A program made the position numbers and the translations under genes. This document shows, piece by piece, positions 35,374-45,189 of a stretch of 64,000 nucleotides of DNA (its first letter is position 1; the number at the start of each line of letters is the position of its first letter). Below the pieces are notes generated by a model. That model ran no database searches and was not told the DNA's origin. It saw only the letters and a program-made list of their open reading frames with translations. Origin of the DNA: Clostridiales bacterium (GTDB taxonomy: Bacteria; Bacillota; Clostridia; Oscillospirales; Acutalibacteraceae); assembly GCA_022799115.1 (NCBI GenBank), contig JAAWNT010000007.1, forward strand, positions 1-64,000. Reading direction: 5' to 3'.

Positions 35374-37833
35374 ATGAGCATTGGTCCGATTGCCAAGGTA
35401 GCGCTTCAGGGAACAGCGTATCACTTCGACAAAGCATACGACTATCTGGTGCCGCCTCAGCTTCAGGGAAGGGTGGCGGCCGGTTGCCGTGTGCTTGTCC
35501 CTTTTGGGGGAGGAAATCGCACCCGCCAGGGAATTATAGTACAGGTATGCGACGGGGAATGCACGAAGCGTTTAAAGCCTCTGCTTTCCTTGCTGGACCC
35601 GGAACCGCTGCTCAGCCCGGAAATGATTCAGCTGGCGGTCTGGATGAAAAATCGCTATTTTTGTACGTTGTTTGACGCGTTCCGGGTCATGCTGCCCGCC
35701 GGAATTCACTACCGGATTGCAATATCCTACCGATTGAATCCGGATATTCTCCCGAAGAGATTGCAGGAGCTTACGGAGAAGCAGCGCAGAATAGTGGATT
35801 ACCTTTCCCGTAAGCGGGAAGCGGTTTCCAAAGAAAAACTGTTGGAGATCGTGGCTGCCTCTTCAGAGGAGGCGATTCTTGACGATCTTGTAAAGCAAGA
35901 AGTACTGCTCCCAGAAGATGGGGCGGTTCGTCGCATGGGCGATGCCGCTGTACGGATGGTTCGTGTAAAAGGCGATGCTGAAGAGAAAATGCCAAAGCTG
36001 ACGCCAAAGCAGCGGGAGGTGCTGTCCGTGCTTCAAGGGGCAGGGTGCGCCTCGATCAAAGAGATTTGCTATTTTACAGGGGTTACCAATGCGGTGGTCA
36101 ATGCCCTGGTCAAAAAAGGCGTGCTGGAATATTTTGACCAAGAGGTATTCCGGATCCCTGGCAACGACCGGGCGCAGGAGCAAAAAGCTCCGGCCATTCA
36201 GCTTACCTTGGAACAACAGCGGGCCTACGACGGTCTTCTGAACCGCTACCACAGCGGACAAGGGGCGGTATCCCTTTTATACGGGGTCACCGGAAGCGGC
36301 AAGACTTCGGTTTTTATGAAGCTCATTGAGCAAGTTAGCGGCGAGGGCCGTGGGGTTATTGTCATGGTTCCCGAAATTTCTCTCACTCCTCAAATGGTAT
36401 CGTTGTTTCGCATACGGTTCGGGGAAAAAGTGGCTGTTTTTCACAGTGCGCTTTCCATGGGGGAGCGTATGGACGAATGGAAAAGGGTCAAACAAAAAAA
36501 AGCCGCCATCGCGGTGGGCACCCGTTCCGCCATATTCGCTCCTTTTGAGGATGTGGGCCTAATCATTTTGGACGAGGAGCAGGAGTATACCTATAAATCG
36601 GAGAGCGCTCCACGGTTTCACGCTCGGGATGTGGCAAAATTTCGGTGTCAATACCATCATTGCCTTCTATTACTGGCTTCGGCCACTCCATCTCTGGAGA
36701 GTTATTACGCTGCGACCCAAGGTCGGTACGCCCTGCATAAGCTGACCGCACGGTATGGCAACGCCAAGCTTCCCGAGGTGGTGGTTGCCGACATGAATCA
36801 GGAACTGGAGGAGGGCAACAACAGCTCTTTCAGCTCATTGTTGCTGGACTGTTTGGAGGAGAACCTGCGACAGCGCCGACAGTCTATCTTGTTGCTGAAC
36901 CGGCGGGGCTATCACACCTTTGTATCCTGCCGTTCCTGTCTGGAGGTGCTCACCTGTCCAAATTGCAGCATTTCCATGACCTATCACACCGCAAACCACC
37001 GGCTGATGTGCCATTATTGCGGCTATTCGGTGGAATTTACCGACGAATGTCCTACCTGCCATCAAAAACAGCTGCGTTATGCGGGGATGGGAACCCAACG
37101 GGCGGAGCAGGAATTGGAAACGTTTTTTCCCGACGCGCGCATTCTACGTATGGATACCGATACCACCATGACGAAGGATTCCCATGAGAAAAAACTAAAC
37201 CAATTTGCCAATGGGCAGTATGATATCCTCCTTGGCACTCAGATGGTAGCCAAAGGTCTGGATTTCTCCAACGTTACATTGGTGGGGGTGCTATCGGCGG
37301 ATCAGGCCTTGTATAGCGACGATTTTCGCAGTTATGAACGAGCGTTTTCTCTGCTTACCCAGGTTGTGGGACGCTCCGGGCGGGGTGAACAGGCAGGACG
37401 AGCAGTGATTCAAACCTATACGCCGGAAAATCCGGTCATTCAGCTGGCTGCTACTCAGGATTACGAAGCGTTTTATCAGTCGGAAATTGCGATGCGCAAG
37501 GCGATGCTGTATCCCCCTTTTGTCGATTTGTGCGTCATCGGCTTTATTGGGAACAGCGAGGAAAAAACTTGTGATGCAGCGGCCTTTTTCTTTGGCCGTC
37601 TGCGTCTTATGGCGGAGACAGAATATAAAGAGCTCCCTTTGCGTGTGTTAGGGCCGGCCAGTGCATCAATCGCCAAGGTGAGTAATAAATATAGATATCG
37701 GATCATCATTAAACACCGCAATTGCAAGCGGTTTCGGGAAATGATTTCCCGCCTGATGATGGATTACGGATTAAAACGGGAATTTGGAGAGGTGTCGGTA
37801 TTTGCCGATGTCAATCCGGATATGATACTTTAA
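35374..37833 (+). CDS. priA: Primosomal protein N' (replication restart helicase)
   Basis: PriA recognises stalled forks and reloads the replicative helicase. It has 819 residues. An N-terminal 3'-DNA-binding domain and winged helix come first, then the helicase with Walker A GVTGSGKT (about 304-311) and DEEQ (about 400-403). A zinc-binding insertion has four CxxC pairs (CRSC, CPNC, CHYC and CPTC). The second RecA lobe has MDTDTT and GRSGRGEQAG. It starts 56 bases after rpoZ and precedes def, as in B. subtilis. Confidence 0.96.
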   Translation: MSIGPIAKVALQGTAYHFDKAYDYLVPPQLQGRVAAGCRVLVPFGGGNRTRQGIIVQVCDGECTKRLKPLLSLLDPEPLLSPEMIQLAVWMKNRYFCTLFDAFRVMLPAGIHYRIAISYRLNPDILPKRLQELTEKQRRIVDYLSRKREAVSKEKLLEIVAASSEEAILDDLVKQEVLLPEDGAVRRMGDAAVRMVRVKGDAEEKMPKLTPKQREVLSVLQGAGCASIKEICYFTGVTNAVVNALVKKGVLEYFDQEVFRIPGNDRAQEQKAPAIQLTLEQQRAYDGLLNRYHSGQGAVSLLYGVTGSGKTSVFMKLIEQVSGEGRGVIVMVPEISLTPQMVSLFRIRFGEKVAVFHSALSMGERMDEWKRVKQKKAAIAVGTRSAIFAPFEDVGLIILDEEQEYTYKSESAPRFHARDVAKFRCQYHHCLLLLASATPSLESYYAATQGRYALHKLTARYGNAKLPEVVVADMNQELEEGNNSSFSSLLLDCLEENLRQRRQSILLLNRRGYHTFVSCRSCLEVLTCPNCSISMTYHTANHRLMCHYCGYSVEFTDECPTCHQKQLRYAGMGTQRAEQELETFFPDARILRMDTDTTMTKDSHEKKLNQFANGQYDILLGTQMVAKGLDFSNVTLVGVLSADQALYSDDFRSYERAFSLLTQVVGRSGRGEQAGRAVIQTYTPENPVIQLAATQDYEAFYQSEIAMRKAMLYPPFVDLCVIGFIGNSEEKTCDAAAFFFGRLRLMAETEYKELPLRVLGPASASIAKVSNKYRYRIIIKHRNCKRFREMISRLMMDYGLKREFGEVSVFADVNPDMIL

Positions 37834-37852
37834 GAATGGGAGGCTATCATTA

Positions 37853-38317
37853 ATGGCAATTCGCAACATAGTAAAAGAGGGCGACGAGATTCTTTCCAAG
37901 GCGTGCCGTCCGGTGGAGAAGTTTGACGACAAGCTGGGCCAATTGCTGGACGATATGGCAGAAACCATGAAGCTGGCCGACGGAGTGGGTTTGGCTGCTC
38001 CCCAGATCGGCGTGCTGCGCCGGGTAGTGGTAGTGGATGTGGGGGAAGGAGTGATAGAGCTCGTTAACCCGAAAATAATTAGGCAGGATGGAGAGCAAAG
38101 AGATGTGGAAGGGTGTCTCTCCTGTCCGGGAGAATACGGCATCACCATGCGCCCTATGCATGTGGTGGTGGAGGCCAAGGACCGCTTTGGAAATACCTTT
38201 ACCGTGGAGGGGGAGGAGCTTAAGGCGAGGGCCTTCTGTCATGAGCTGGATCATCTGGATGGAATCCTTTTCAAAAAACGGGCCATCCGAATGCTCAAGC
38301 CGGAGGAATTGGAGTAA
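37853..38317 (+). CDS. def: Peptide deformylase
   Basis: The enzyme removes the formyl group from new proteins. It has 154 residues with the three motifs in order: GVGLAAPQIG (44-53), EGCLS (metal-binding Cys88) and HELDH (His130, Glu131, His134). The length indicates the shorter type common in Clostridia. It precedes fmt, the gene for the opposite reaction on initiator tRNA. Confidence 0.97.
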   Translation: MAIRNIVKEGDEILSKACRPVEKFDDKLGQLLDDMAETMKLADGVGLAAPQIGVLRRVVVVDVGEGVIELVNPKIIRQDGEQRDVEGCLSCPGEYGITMRPMHVVVEAKDRFGNTFTVEGEELKARAFCHELDHLDGILFKKRAIRMLKPEELE

Positions 38318-38352
38318 AACAAACGGAAAACAAAAAAGGAGGTGGCTAGGCC

Positions 38353-39279
38353 ATGCGTCTGGTATTTATGGGAACCCCGGAGTTTGCAGTGCCGTGCCTG
38401 GAACACATTTTACAAGCGGGGCATCAGGTGTGCGCGGTGTACACCCAGCCGGATAAACCCAAGGGCAGGGGGTATGCGTTAACGCCGCCCCCAGTGAAGC
38501 AAAGCGCCGTTAAGCACGGGATTCCAGTTTATCAGCCAAAAACCTTAAAGGATGGGGAGGCGCTCGCCCAGTTGCAGGAGCTAAAACCCGATTGCATTGT
38601 GGTGGTAGCTTATGGAAAAATTTTACCTCCGGAGATCATCCATCTGCCAGGGAAGGGCTGCATCAATGTACATGCGTCCTTGCTTCCCAAATACCGTGGA
38701 GCGGCTCCTATTCAATGGAGCGTTATAAACGGTGAGGAGAAAAGCGGCGTTACCACCATGTTTATGGACGAGGGGTTGGATACTGGAGATATGCTGCTAA
38801 AGGCGGAATGTTTTATTGGGGCTGATACCACTTCCGGCGAGCTGCACGACCGTCTGTCCGACCTAGGAGCAGACTTAATAGTAAAAACCCTTTTCCAGCT
38901 GGAAAAGGGAGATATTACCCGAAAGAAGCAGGAGGATTCTCTATCCTGCTATGCTCCTATGCTGGATAAGCAGCTTTCCTGGATTGATTGGAATAAAACG
39001 GCAAATGACGTCCATAATCTCATTAGGGGATTACAGCCCTGGCCAGTGGCTCAAACCAAGTTCACAGGGAAAACGCTCAAGATTCATAAGAGCCGTTTAG
39101 CCGGCCCCTTCGGCAAGCAGCCCGGAGAAGTAGTGTCACTACGCCCCTTTTTGGTGTGCTGTGGAGACGGCAATGCTGTGGAATTGCTGGAAGTCCAGTT
39201 GGAAGGCAAAAAACGAATGGCCGCTGGGGATTTTTTCCGTGGACATCCGGTGGAGCTTTCCACAATTCTGGGCGGGTAA
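38353..39279 (+). CDS. fmt: Methionyl-tRNA formyltransferase
   Basis: Fmt formylates initiator Met-tRNA using 10-formyltetrahydrofolate. It has 308 residues. The N-terminal RLVFMGTPEFAVP is the family start, the catalytic region reads NVHASLLPKYRGAAPIQW, and the C-terminal OB-like domain follows DWNKTANDVHNLIRGLQPWP. GGAGG precedes the ATG. It follows def by 35 bases. Confidence 0.97.
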   Translation: MRLVFMGTPEFAVPCLEHILQAGHQVCAVYTQPDKPKGRGYALTPPPVKQSAVKHGIPVYQPKTLKDGEALAQLQELKPDCIVVVAYGKILPPEIIHLPGKGCINVHASLLPKYRGAAPIQWSVINGEEKSGVTTMFMDEGLDTGDMLLKAECFIGADTTSGELHDRLSDLGADLIVKTLFQLEKGDITRKKQEDSLSCYAPMLDKQLSWIDWNKTANDVHNLIRGLQPWPVAQTKFTGKTLKIHKSRLAGPFGKQPGEVVSLRPFLVCCGDGNAVELLEVQLEGKKRMAAGDFFRGHPVELSTILGG

Positions 39280-39311
39280 TTTTCACTCTATTAAGAAAGA
39301 GAGACCATAGA

Positions 39312-39995
39312 ATGGGTTATTTTAGTTATCTTCTGTTTATGCTGCCCGCGTTGATTATTTCCATGATCGCGCAGGCCAGAGTGCAGAGCACGTTTCATAA
39401 GTATTCTCAAGTCCGCAATGCACGGGGACTCACGGGCGCCGATGCGGCGCGCCGGGTTCTGACGCTAAACGGTATCACCAACGTACAGGTGGAATATGTC
39501 AACGGACGGCTGACCGACCACTACGACCCCCGCGTCAATGTGATCCGTCTGTCGGAATCGGTATTTGGAGTGGATTCTGTATCTGCCGTTGGGGTTGCGG
39601 CACATGAAGCGGGACATGCGGCACAGTATGCCGCCGGTTATTTTCCCATCAAGCTTCGCTCCGCATTGGTGCCCGTGTCCCAGTTTGGTTCCGGGGTTTC
39701 CATCCCCTTAATTTTACTGGGATATTTCTTTCAGTACGATTGGCTGATTTTTTTGGGGATTGCCTTTTTCAGCTTTGCGGTACTGTTTTCTATCGTGACT
39801 CTGCCAGTGGAATTTAACGCCAGCCGGAGAGCCATCCAGGTGTTGGGTGATTCCGGCACCCTGCAAGGAGAGGAGTTAGAGGGGGCAAAGCAGGTGCTAT
39901 CCGCTGCGGCTATGACATATGTGGCCTCAACCCTCACCGCGCTTCTTTCCCTGCTGCGTTTAATCCTGATCTTTGGCAGGAGGAACAGCCATTGA
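39312..39995 (+). CDS. Membrane zinc metallopeptidase (YugP-like)
   Basis: This is a membrane protein of 227 residues. A membrane segment (about 4-20) is followed by the zinc motif HEAGH at 98-102 with AAQYAAGYFP, and further membrane segments at about 115-150 and 205-222. The family (neutral zinc metallopeptidase, YugP) is widespread in Firmicutes; its substrate is unknown. ATG 39312 is chosen because the frame before it overlaps fmt without family similarity and GAAAGAGAG stands upstream. The end overlaps rsmB by four bases. In B. subtilis yugP is not in this cluster, so this is an insertion into the common order. Confidence 0.85.
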   Translation: MGYFSYLLFMLPALIISMIAQARVQSTFHKYSQVRNARGLTGADAARRVLTLNGITNVQVEYVNGRLTDHYDPRVNVIRLSESVFGVDSVSAVGVAAHEAGHAAQYAAGYFPIKLRSALVPVSQFGSGVSIPLILLGYFFQYDWLIFLGIAFFSFAVLFSIVTLPVEFNASRRAIQVLGDSGTLQGEELEGAKQVLSAAAMTYVASTLTALLSLLRLILIFGRRNSH

Positions 39996-41332
39996 TGGGA
40001 AATGCAAGATGGGTGGCGTTGCAGGCCTTGGGCCGGGTCAATGCAGATGACGGATACTCCAATTTGGTGCTGGATCAAGCGCTAAAAAAAGCCAATCTGG
40101 ATAGCAGAGACAGCGCTTTGGCCTCTGCATTATTTTATGGAGTGCTGGAACATCGAATCACCTTGGACTGGGTGATCTCCCAGCATTCCAAAAAGCCGAT
40201 TCATCAGATATCCCTTCCTGTGCTGGATTGCCTGCGGCTGGGGATATACCAGCTGGTGTACATGGATAAGATTCCCCAGTCCGCAGCTGTAAATGAATCA
40301 GTCAAGCTCACACGGCTGAGTAAGAGGGAGCAAGCATCCGGCTTTGTCAACGGGGTGCTGCGTTCTTTTCTTCGTACCGGCTGCGATTTAAAATTACCCA
40401 ATGCCATAGAGGAACCCTTTCTAAACGCCAGCATCCGATATTCCTGTCCGGAATGGCTGATCCGTATGTGGAACAAAGCATATGGAAGGGAAAATACTTT
40501 ACAGCTATTGGTTGCCCTGGAAGGAAGACCTCCGCTGACCGCTCGCATCAACCCTTTGCGAGGAACAGACAAACAGCTGCTAGAAATTTGGGAAAGCGAA
40601 GGTGTAAAGGCGAAGGCTGTTACAGGTGTTTGTCACGCTGTTCGGTTGGAAGAAACCGGATCTGTTGACCGGTTGCCTGGGTTTCAAAGGGGAGAGTTTC
40701 ACATTCAGGATTTGGCCTCTCAGCTTTGTTGCTACGCCTTATCCCCTCAGCCGGGGGAACGTGTCATTGATGTGTGCTCCGCGCCTGGTGGAAAGGCGTT
40801 TACCCTGGCGCAAATGATGAAAAACCAGGGCGAGCTGTTGGCCTTTGATCTTTATGAAGCCAAGGTGCGTCTCATTGAGCAGGGGGCCAAGCGGCTTGGC
40901 CTCTCCATCATTCGTGCTGCGGTAAGAGATGCCCGAGAGGAAGCCAAAGGATTGCCCAAAGCCCAGAGAGTGTTGTGCGATGCACCGTGTTCCGGGTTGG
41001 GAATCCTTCGCAGAAAACCGGAAATTCGATATAAAAATAGCAATACCCTTGACAGTTTGCCGGATTTGCAGTACCTTATTCTTTGTAAATCTTCCGAACT
41101 TGTGGAAGAAAATGGAATATTAATCTACTCCACCTGTACATTAAATCCAAAAGAGAATGGGAAAATTGCGGACAGGTTTTTGTCTGGTCATCCTGAGTTT
41201 GCACCTTACCCTTTACGCCTCCCCCAAGGTATCGCAAAAAATGCTTGGGAACCGGATCATCAGATAACCTTGATGCCGCACATTCATGGGACGGATGGAT
41301 TTTTTATTTCCGCATTTCAACGACTGAGGTGA
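39992..41332 (+). CDS. rsmB: 16S rRNA (cytosine-967-C5)-methyltransferase
   Basis: RsmB methylates C967 of 16S rRNA with S-adenosylmethionine. It has 446 residues: an N-terminal NusB-like helical domain with LASALFYGVLEHRITLD, then the Rossmann methyltransferase with DVCSAPGGK, DAPCSGLG (about 331-338) and the catalytic-type STCTLNPKEN, where the cysteine near 381 is the methyl-accepting nucleophile. ATG overlaps the metallopeptidase stop by four bases, so translation is coupled. Confidence 0.95.
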   Translation: MMGNARWVALQALGRVNADDGYSNLVLDQALKKANLDSRDSALASALFYGVLEHRITLDWVISQHSKKPIHQISLPVLDCLRLGIYQLVYMDKIPQSAAVNESVKLTRLSKREQASGFVNGVLRSFLRTGCDLKLPNAIEEPFLNASIRYSCPEWLIRMWNKAYGRENTLQLLVALEGRPPLTARINPLRGTDKQLLEIWESEGVKAKAVTGVCHAVRLEETGSVDRLPGFQRGEFHIQDLASQLCCYALSPQPGERVIDVCSAPGGKAFTLAQMMKNQGELLAFDLYEAKVRLIEQGAKRLGLSIIRAAVRDAREEAKGLPKAQRVLCDAPCSGLGILRRKPEIRYKNSNTLDSLPDLQYLILCKSSELVEENGILIYSTCTLNPKENGKIADRFLSGHPEFAPYPLRLPQGIAKNAWEPDHQITLMPHIHGTDGFFISAFQRLR

Positions 41333-41336
41333 TATT

Positions 41337-42395
41337 TTGACCCTGGAAGATATTAAATCTTTTTCTCTGGAGGAGCTTCAGGAGCAGTTCCGGCAGCAGG
41401 GCCAACCTCCCTATAAGGCATTACAGGTGTATCAATGGTTGCATCGGGGCGTATCAAGCTTTGATGAAATGACGGATATATCCAAAGTTTTACGCCAATA
41501 TTTAGCGGAAAGATATTACATATCTGTAGCAAATATTGAAAAGAAGCTGGTTTCTGATTATGATAGTACCATAAAATACCTCTTTCGTTTTCGGGATGGG
41601 GAATATGTGGAATCGGTTTTGATGAGATATCACCACGGATATTCCATCTGTATTTCTACGCAGGTAGGGTGCAAGATGGGCTGTACGTTTTGTGCCACAG
41701 GAAAAAGTGGATTTTCCCGGAATTTGGCCCCATCCGAGATGTTGGCCCAAATTCAGGCGGCGCAGCGGGACAACGACATCCGCATATCAAATGTTGTGCT
41801 CATGGGGATGGGAGAGCCGCTGGACAATTATGATAATGTATTAAAATTTTTGCGCTTGGTTTCTTCGGAACAGGGAATGAACATAGGGATGCGGCATATT
41901 TCCCTATCTACCTGCGGATTGGTAGATCAAATCTATCGTTTAGCGGATGAAAAGTTGCAGCTAACTCTTTCGGTTTCCTTGCATGCGCCAAATGACTCCA
42001 TTCGTACCCGCACGATGCCGGTAAACCGAAAATGGCCGGTCGAAGAACTACTGAAAGCGTGCAGATACTATATCAAACAGACTGGGCGCCGTATTTCTTT
42101 TGAATACGCGATGATCGACGGGGTGAATGACAGCGATGTCTGCGCCACGGAGCTGGCGAAACGCCTGTCTGGAATGCTTTGCCATGTCAATTTAATTCCG
42201 GTCAATCCGGTAGGAGGGACCAGTTACCGCAAGAGTAAAAGAGACCGCTTGGAACGGTTCTGCCGGATTTTGGAGCGGCAAGGTCTGACAGCCACTGTCC
42301 GCAGGACCCTGGGGTCGGATATCAACGCTTCCTGCGGACAGCTCAGGCGTAAACACACAGAAGAGGGGGGAACCACGGTTGAAGATATTCGGTAA
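41337..42395 (+). CDS. rlmN: Dual-specificity RNA methyltransferase RlmN
   Basis: RlmN methylates C2 of A2503 in 23S rRNA and A37 in some tRNAs by a radical SAM reaction. It has 352 residues. The iron-sulfur cysteines are C112, C116 and C119 (CKMGCTFC), with VVLMGMGEPLDNYDNV, ISLSTCGL and the C-terminal methyl-relay cysteine in ASCGQLR. The start is TTG, with GAGGTGAT before it, four bases after rsmB. Absence of a Cfr-type sequence pattern and the synteny favour RlmN. Confidence 0.95.
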   Translation: MTLEDIKSFSLEELQEQFRQQGQPPYKALQVYQWLHRGVSSFDEMTDISKVLRQYLAERYYISVANIEKKLVSDYDSTIKYLFRFRDGEYVESVLMRYHHGYSICISTQVGCKMGCTFCATGKSGFSRNLAPSEMLAQIQAAQRDNDIRISNVVLMGMGEPLDNYDNVLKFLRLVSSEQGMNIGMRHISLSTCGLVDQIYRLADEKLQLTLSVSLHAPNDSIRTRTMPVNRKWPVEELLKACRYYIKQTGRRISFEYAMIDGVNDSDVCATELAKRLSGMLCHVNLIPVNPVGGTSYRKSKRDRLERFCRILERQGLTATVRRTLGSDINASCGQLRRKHTEEGGTTVEDIR

Positions 42396-43110
42396 GACGG
42401 ATATTGGGCTGGTTAGACATTCCAATCAGGATGCCTTTCAACAAGGTTCTTATTCCGAGAACATTGCATGGGCAGTGGTGTGCGACGGAATGGGAGGAGC
42501 AAATGGAGGCAACATCGCCAGCCAAATGGCGGTGGACCAAATTACACGCCAGCTATCCTCCGCGAGCAGGGAACATATCAGCAGCCAATCGGCAAAGAAT
42601 ATATTGATGACTGCGGTGTATAATGCCAATACAGCAATCTATGAATACGCCCAGAAGAAGCCGGAGCTCAGCGGTATGGGAACAACGGTGGTTTTGGCCA
42701 TGATTGCCAGACAGACGCTGCATGTCGCTCATGTTGGCGACAGCAGAGCATACTTGGTATCTAAGGACGAAATTCTTCAAATTACCAAAGATCACTCCAT
42801 GGTACAGGAAATGGTGGACCGTGGGGAAATCACCGAAAAGGAAGCGAAGGTTCACCCAAGAAAAAACATCATTACCCGGGCCTTGGGAGTTAATCCTCAA
42901 GTGGATGTAGACTATTATGAGTTGCCGTTTCCCCAAGAAGATATTTTGCTGCTGTGCACAGATGGCCTTTCCAATTATCTGGAACCAAATGCTATTTACA
43001 GCATGGCAATGGAGCTGGACTTGGAGCAATTAATCGAACAGCTGGTGGAGCAGTCCAAAAAGATGGGCGGCAGAGATAACATAACCGTTGTTGCGATCGG
43101 CAACGAATGA
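42379..43110 (+). CDS. stp: PP2C-type serine/threonine phosphatase (PrpC/Stp)
   Basis: This phosphatase opposes the PrkC kinase encoded next to it. It has 243 residues. PPM motifs are seen in order: GLVRHSNQDAF, VCDGMGGANGGN, HVGDSRAYL, KDHSMVQEMVDRGEI, TRALGV, LLCTDGLSNYL and GGRDNITVV, including the metal-binding aspartates. The start is a TTG overlapping the rlmN end by 17 bases, with GAGGGGGG upstream. It overlaps nothing downstream; prkC follows after 19 bases. Confidence 0.95.
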   Translation: MKIFGKTDIGLVRHSNQDAFQQGSYSENIAWAVVCDGMGGANGGNIASQMAVDQITRQLSSASREHISSQSAKNILMTAVYNANTAIYEYAQKKPELSGMGTTVVLAMIARQTLHVAHVGDSRAYLVSKDEILQITKDHSMVQEMVDRGEITEKEAKVHPRKNIITRALGVNPQVDVDYYELPFPQEDILLLCTDGLSNYLEPNAIYSMAMELDLEQLIEQLVEQSKKMGGRDNITVVAIGNE

Positions 43111-43129
43111 GATAGGAGTGGAGGATCAC

Positions 43130-45178
43130 ATGGATCGTTATACAGGAAAAAAACTGGATGGACGCTATGAGATACATGAAATGATCGGAATGGGAGGAAT
43201 GGCGGTTGTTTATCGCGCCTACGATACCATTGACGACCGAACGGTTGCCATCAAAATCCTGAAGGATGAGTTCCTTGGAAACGAGGAGTTTATTCGCAGA
43301 TTTAAAAATGAGTCCAAAGCGATCGCTGTGCTCTCCCACCCCAATATTGTCAAGGTATTTGATGTTAGCTTTGGGGATCGTATTCAATACATCGTAATGG
43401 AATACATCGACGGCATTACGTTAAAGGAATATCTGGATCAGCAGAAAGAGGTCAAATGGAAGGAAGCGGTTCATTTTACCGTTCAGATTCTGCGCGCGTT
43501 GCAGCATGCTCATGAAAAAGGCATCGTGCATCGAGATATTAAGCCCCAGAATATCATGCTGCTGCAAGATGGAACGATTAAAGTGACCGACTTTGGAATT
43601 GCCCGGTTCTCCCGGAATGAGACCCGCACCATGACGGATAAAGCCATCGGTTCGGTACATTATATTGCGCCGGAGCAGGCCAGAGGCGATATTACCGATG
43701 AGAAGGCGGACATTTACTCAGTGGGCGTAATGCTTTATGAAATGCTCACCGGACAACTGCCCTTTGAAGCGGATAATGCGGTTTCTGTAGCGATTATGCA
43801 ACTGCAAGCGGAGCCCAAGCCTCCCAAAGAGATTAACCCTGATATCCCGGACGGCTTGGAAGAGATTACCCTGAAGGCCATGCGCAAGGAAGCTTCTCAA
43901 AGGTACCAATCCGCTGCGGAGATGCTGAATGCGATTGAACAATTCCGGCGCAATCCCAGTATCCGTTTTCAGTATAAATATTTTGTAGATGAAAAGCCTA
44001 CAAAATATATTGATGCCATCAATAATGTGAAATCCATGGTTCCTATGCCGGAATCCGGTTATGATGATAACTACGCCTATGAGGAAGAAGAGACGGTTTC
44101 TAAGCCCGCAAAGTCTCCTGTGATACATGTCCTGCTTGGTGTGGGTGTCGCTGTACTGCTTGCGGCCATCATATTGGTGATTGTAGGCTTTACCCGTTCC
44201 TGCCAAAGTGACCCCGTCGGGGATACGGAGATTCCCAATTTTGTTGGTATGATGTACGAGGACGTAGTCAACAACGAAGAATATAAATTCCAGTTTGAAA
44301 AGATATTGGATCACGATGAAACCAAGCCGGAAGGTATGATTTTGGCTCAGGATCCTCAATCCTCTACCAAAAAATATAAGGAAAACGCCAAAGTAACGCT
44401 GACGGTAAACAGTAGTGAAGTGACAACGGATGTTCCTGAGGTGACGTCTTATACAGAAGAAGACGCAATTAATAAGCTGAAAGAGGCGGATCTGGATCCT
44501 GTGGTTGAGCGTATCCCTAACGATGAGACAGCGCAGGGAGTTGTTATCGCCACGAATCCCAAGGGCGGAAGCACTGTAACGGTGAAAACCAAAGTAACCG
44601 TCTACGTAAGCCAAGGACCCTCGGAAAAGAAGGTTCAAGTGCCTCAGGTAATCAACGACTCCTATGAAGAAGCTAAGAGAAAAATTATCGCTGCCGGATT
44701 GAAGGTAGCCAACGAGCCTATCCGCAAGGATAGCACCGCGCCGAAGGACACCGTGTTGGAATGTAATCCTATGGAATTTGTAGAGGTAAGCGAGGGCACC
44801 ACGATTCAGCTTACCATCAGCAGTGGCAACAAACCAGAGACTGAAAAAGAAATTCACGTACAACTACCAACGGAAATCGATTATGAGGTCAGCTTCGTAG
44901 TGATTATCGACGGTGAGCAAAGCCCGGCAAAAATGTTGGTTCCCAAATATAGGGATGTTGAGACGGTCAAGGTAACCGGCCGGAGCGGCAGAAAGAATGT
45001 CGTGATTAAAATTGAGGGGCAGGAGTACTGGACTTATACCATTGATTTTGATAACGGAGAGGTAGTCAGTTCCAAAAAGAATCCAAACTTCCATCTGGAT
45101 TCGGGTTCCTCCAGCAGAGAGGAGTCTTCCGCGCCTTCTCCTTCGGAGAATTCCTCCGAGCAGGGCCGTGAGGACTGA
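43130..45178 (+). CDS. prkC: Serine/threonine protein kinase with PASTA repeats
   Basis: PrkC senses cell wall fragments and phosphorylates many targets; in Bacillus it triggers spore germination. It has 682 residues. The N-terminal kinase has GMGGMAVVY near 20-28, Lys42, HRDIKPQN with Asp136, and DFG at 154-156. One membrane segment lies at about 330-352. Outside follow three PASTA repeats (about 360-570) and a serine/glutamate-rich tail with an additional beta domain (IHVQLPTEIDYEVSFVV). ATG 43130 is chosen because GGAGG precedes it and the kinase begins there. It forms the classical pair with stp. Confidence 0.96.
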   Translation: MDRYTGKKLDGRYEIHEMIGMGGMAVVYRAYDTIDDRTVAIKILKDEFLGNEEFIRRFKNESKAIAVLSHPNIVKVFDVSFGDRIQYIVMEYIDGITLKEYLDQQKEVKWKEAVHFTVQILRALQHAHEKGIVHRDIKPQNIMLLQDGTIKVTDFGIARFSRNETRTMTDKAIGSVHYIAPEQARGDITDEKADIYSVGVMLYEMLTGQLPFEADNAVSVAIMQLQAEPKPPKEINPDIPDGLEEITLKAMRKEASQRYQSAAEMLNAIEQFRRNPSIRFQYKYFVDEKPTKYIDAINNVKSMVPMPESGYDDNYAYEEEETVSKPAKSPVIHVLLGVGVAVLLAAIILVIVGFTRSCQSDPVGDTEIPNFVGMMYEDVVNNEEYKFQFEKILDHDETKPEGMILAQDPQSSTKKYKENAKVTLTVNSSEVTTDVPEVTSYTEEDAINKLKEADLDPVVERIPNDETAQGVVIATNPKGGSTVTVKTKVTVYVSQGPSEKKVQVPQVINDSYEEAKRKIIAAGLKVANEPIRKDSTAPKDTVLECNPMEFVEVSEGTTIQLTISSGNKPETEKEIHVQLPTEIDYEVSFVVIIDGEQSPAKMLVPKYRDVETVKVTGRSGRKNVVIKIEGQEYWTYTIDFDNGEVVSSKKNPNFHLDSGSSSREESSAPSPSENSSEQGRED

Positions 45179-45189
45179 GGGGGATACTC

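Noticed and set aside
43718..44863. A long minus-strand frame of 381 codons opposite prkC
   Set aside because: It is antisense to a clear kinase/PASTA protein and its translation resembles nothing.
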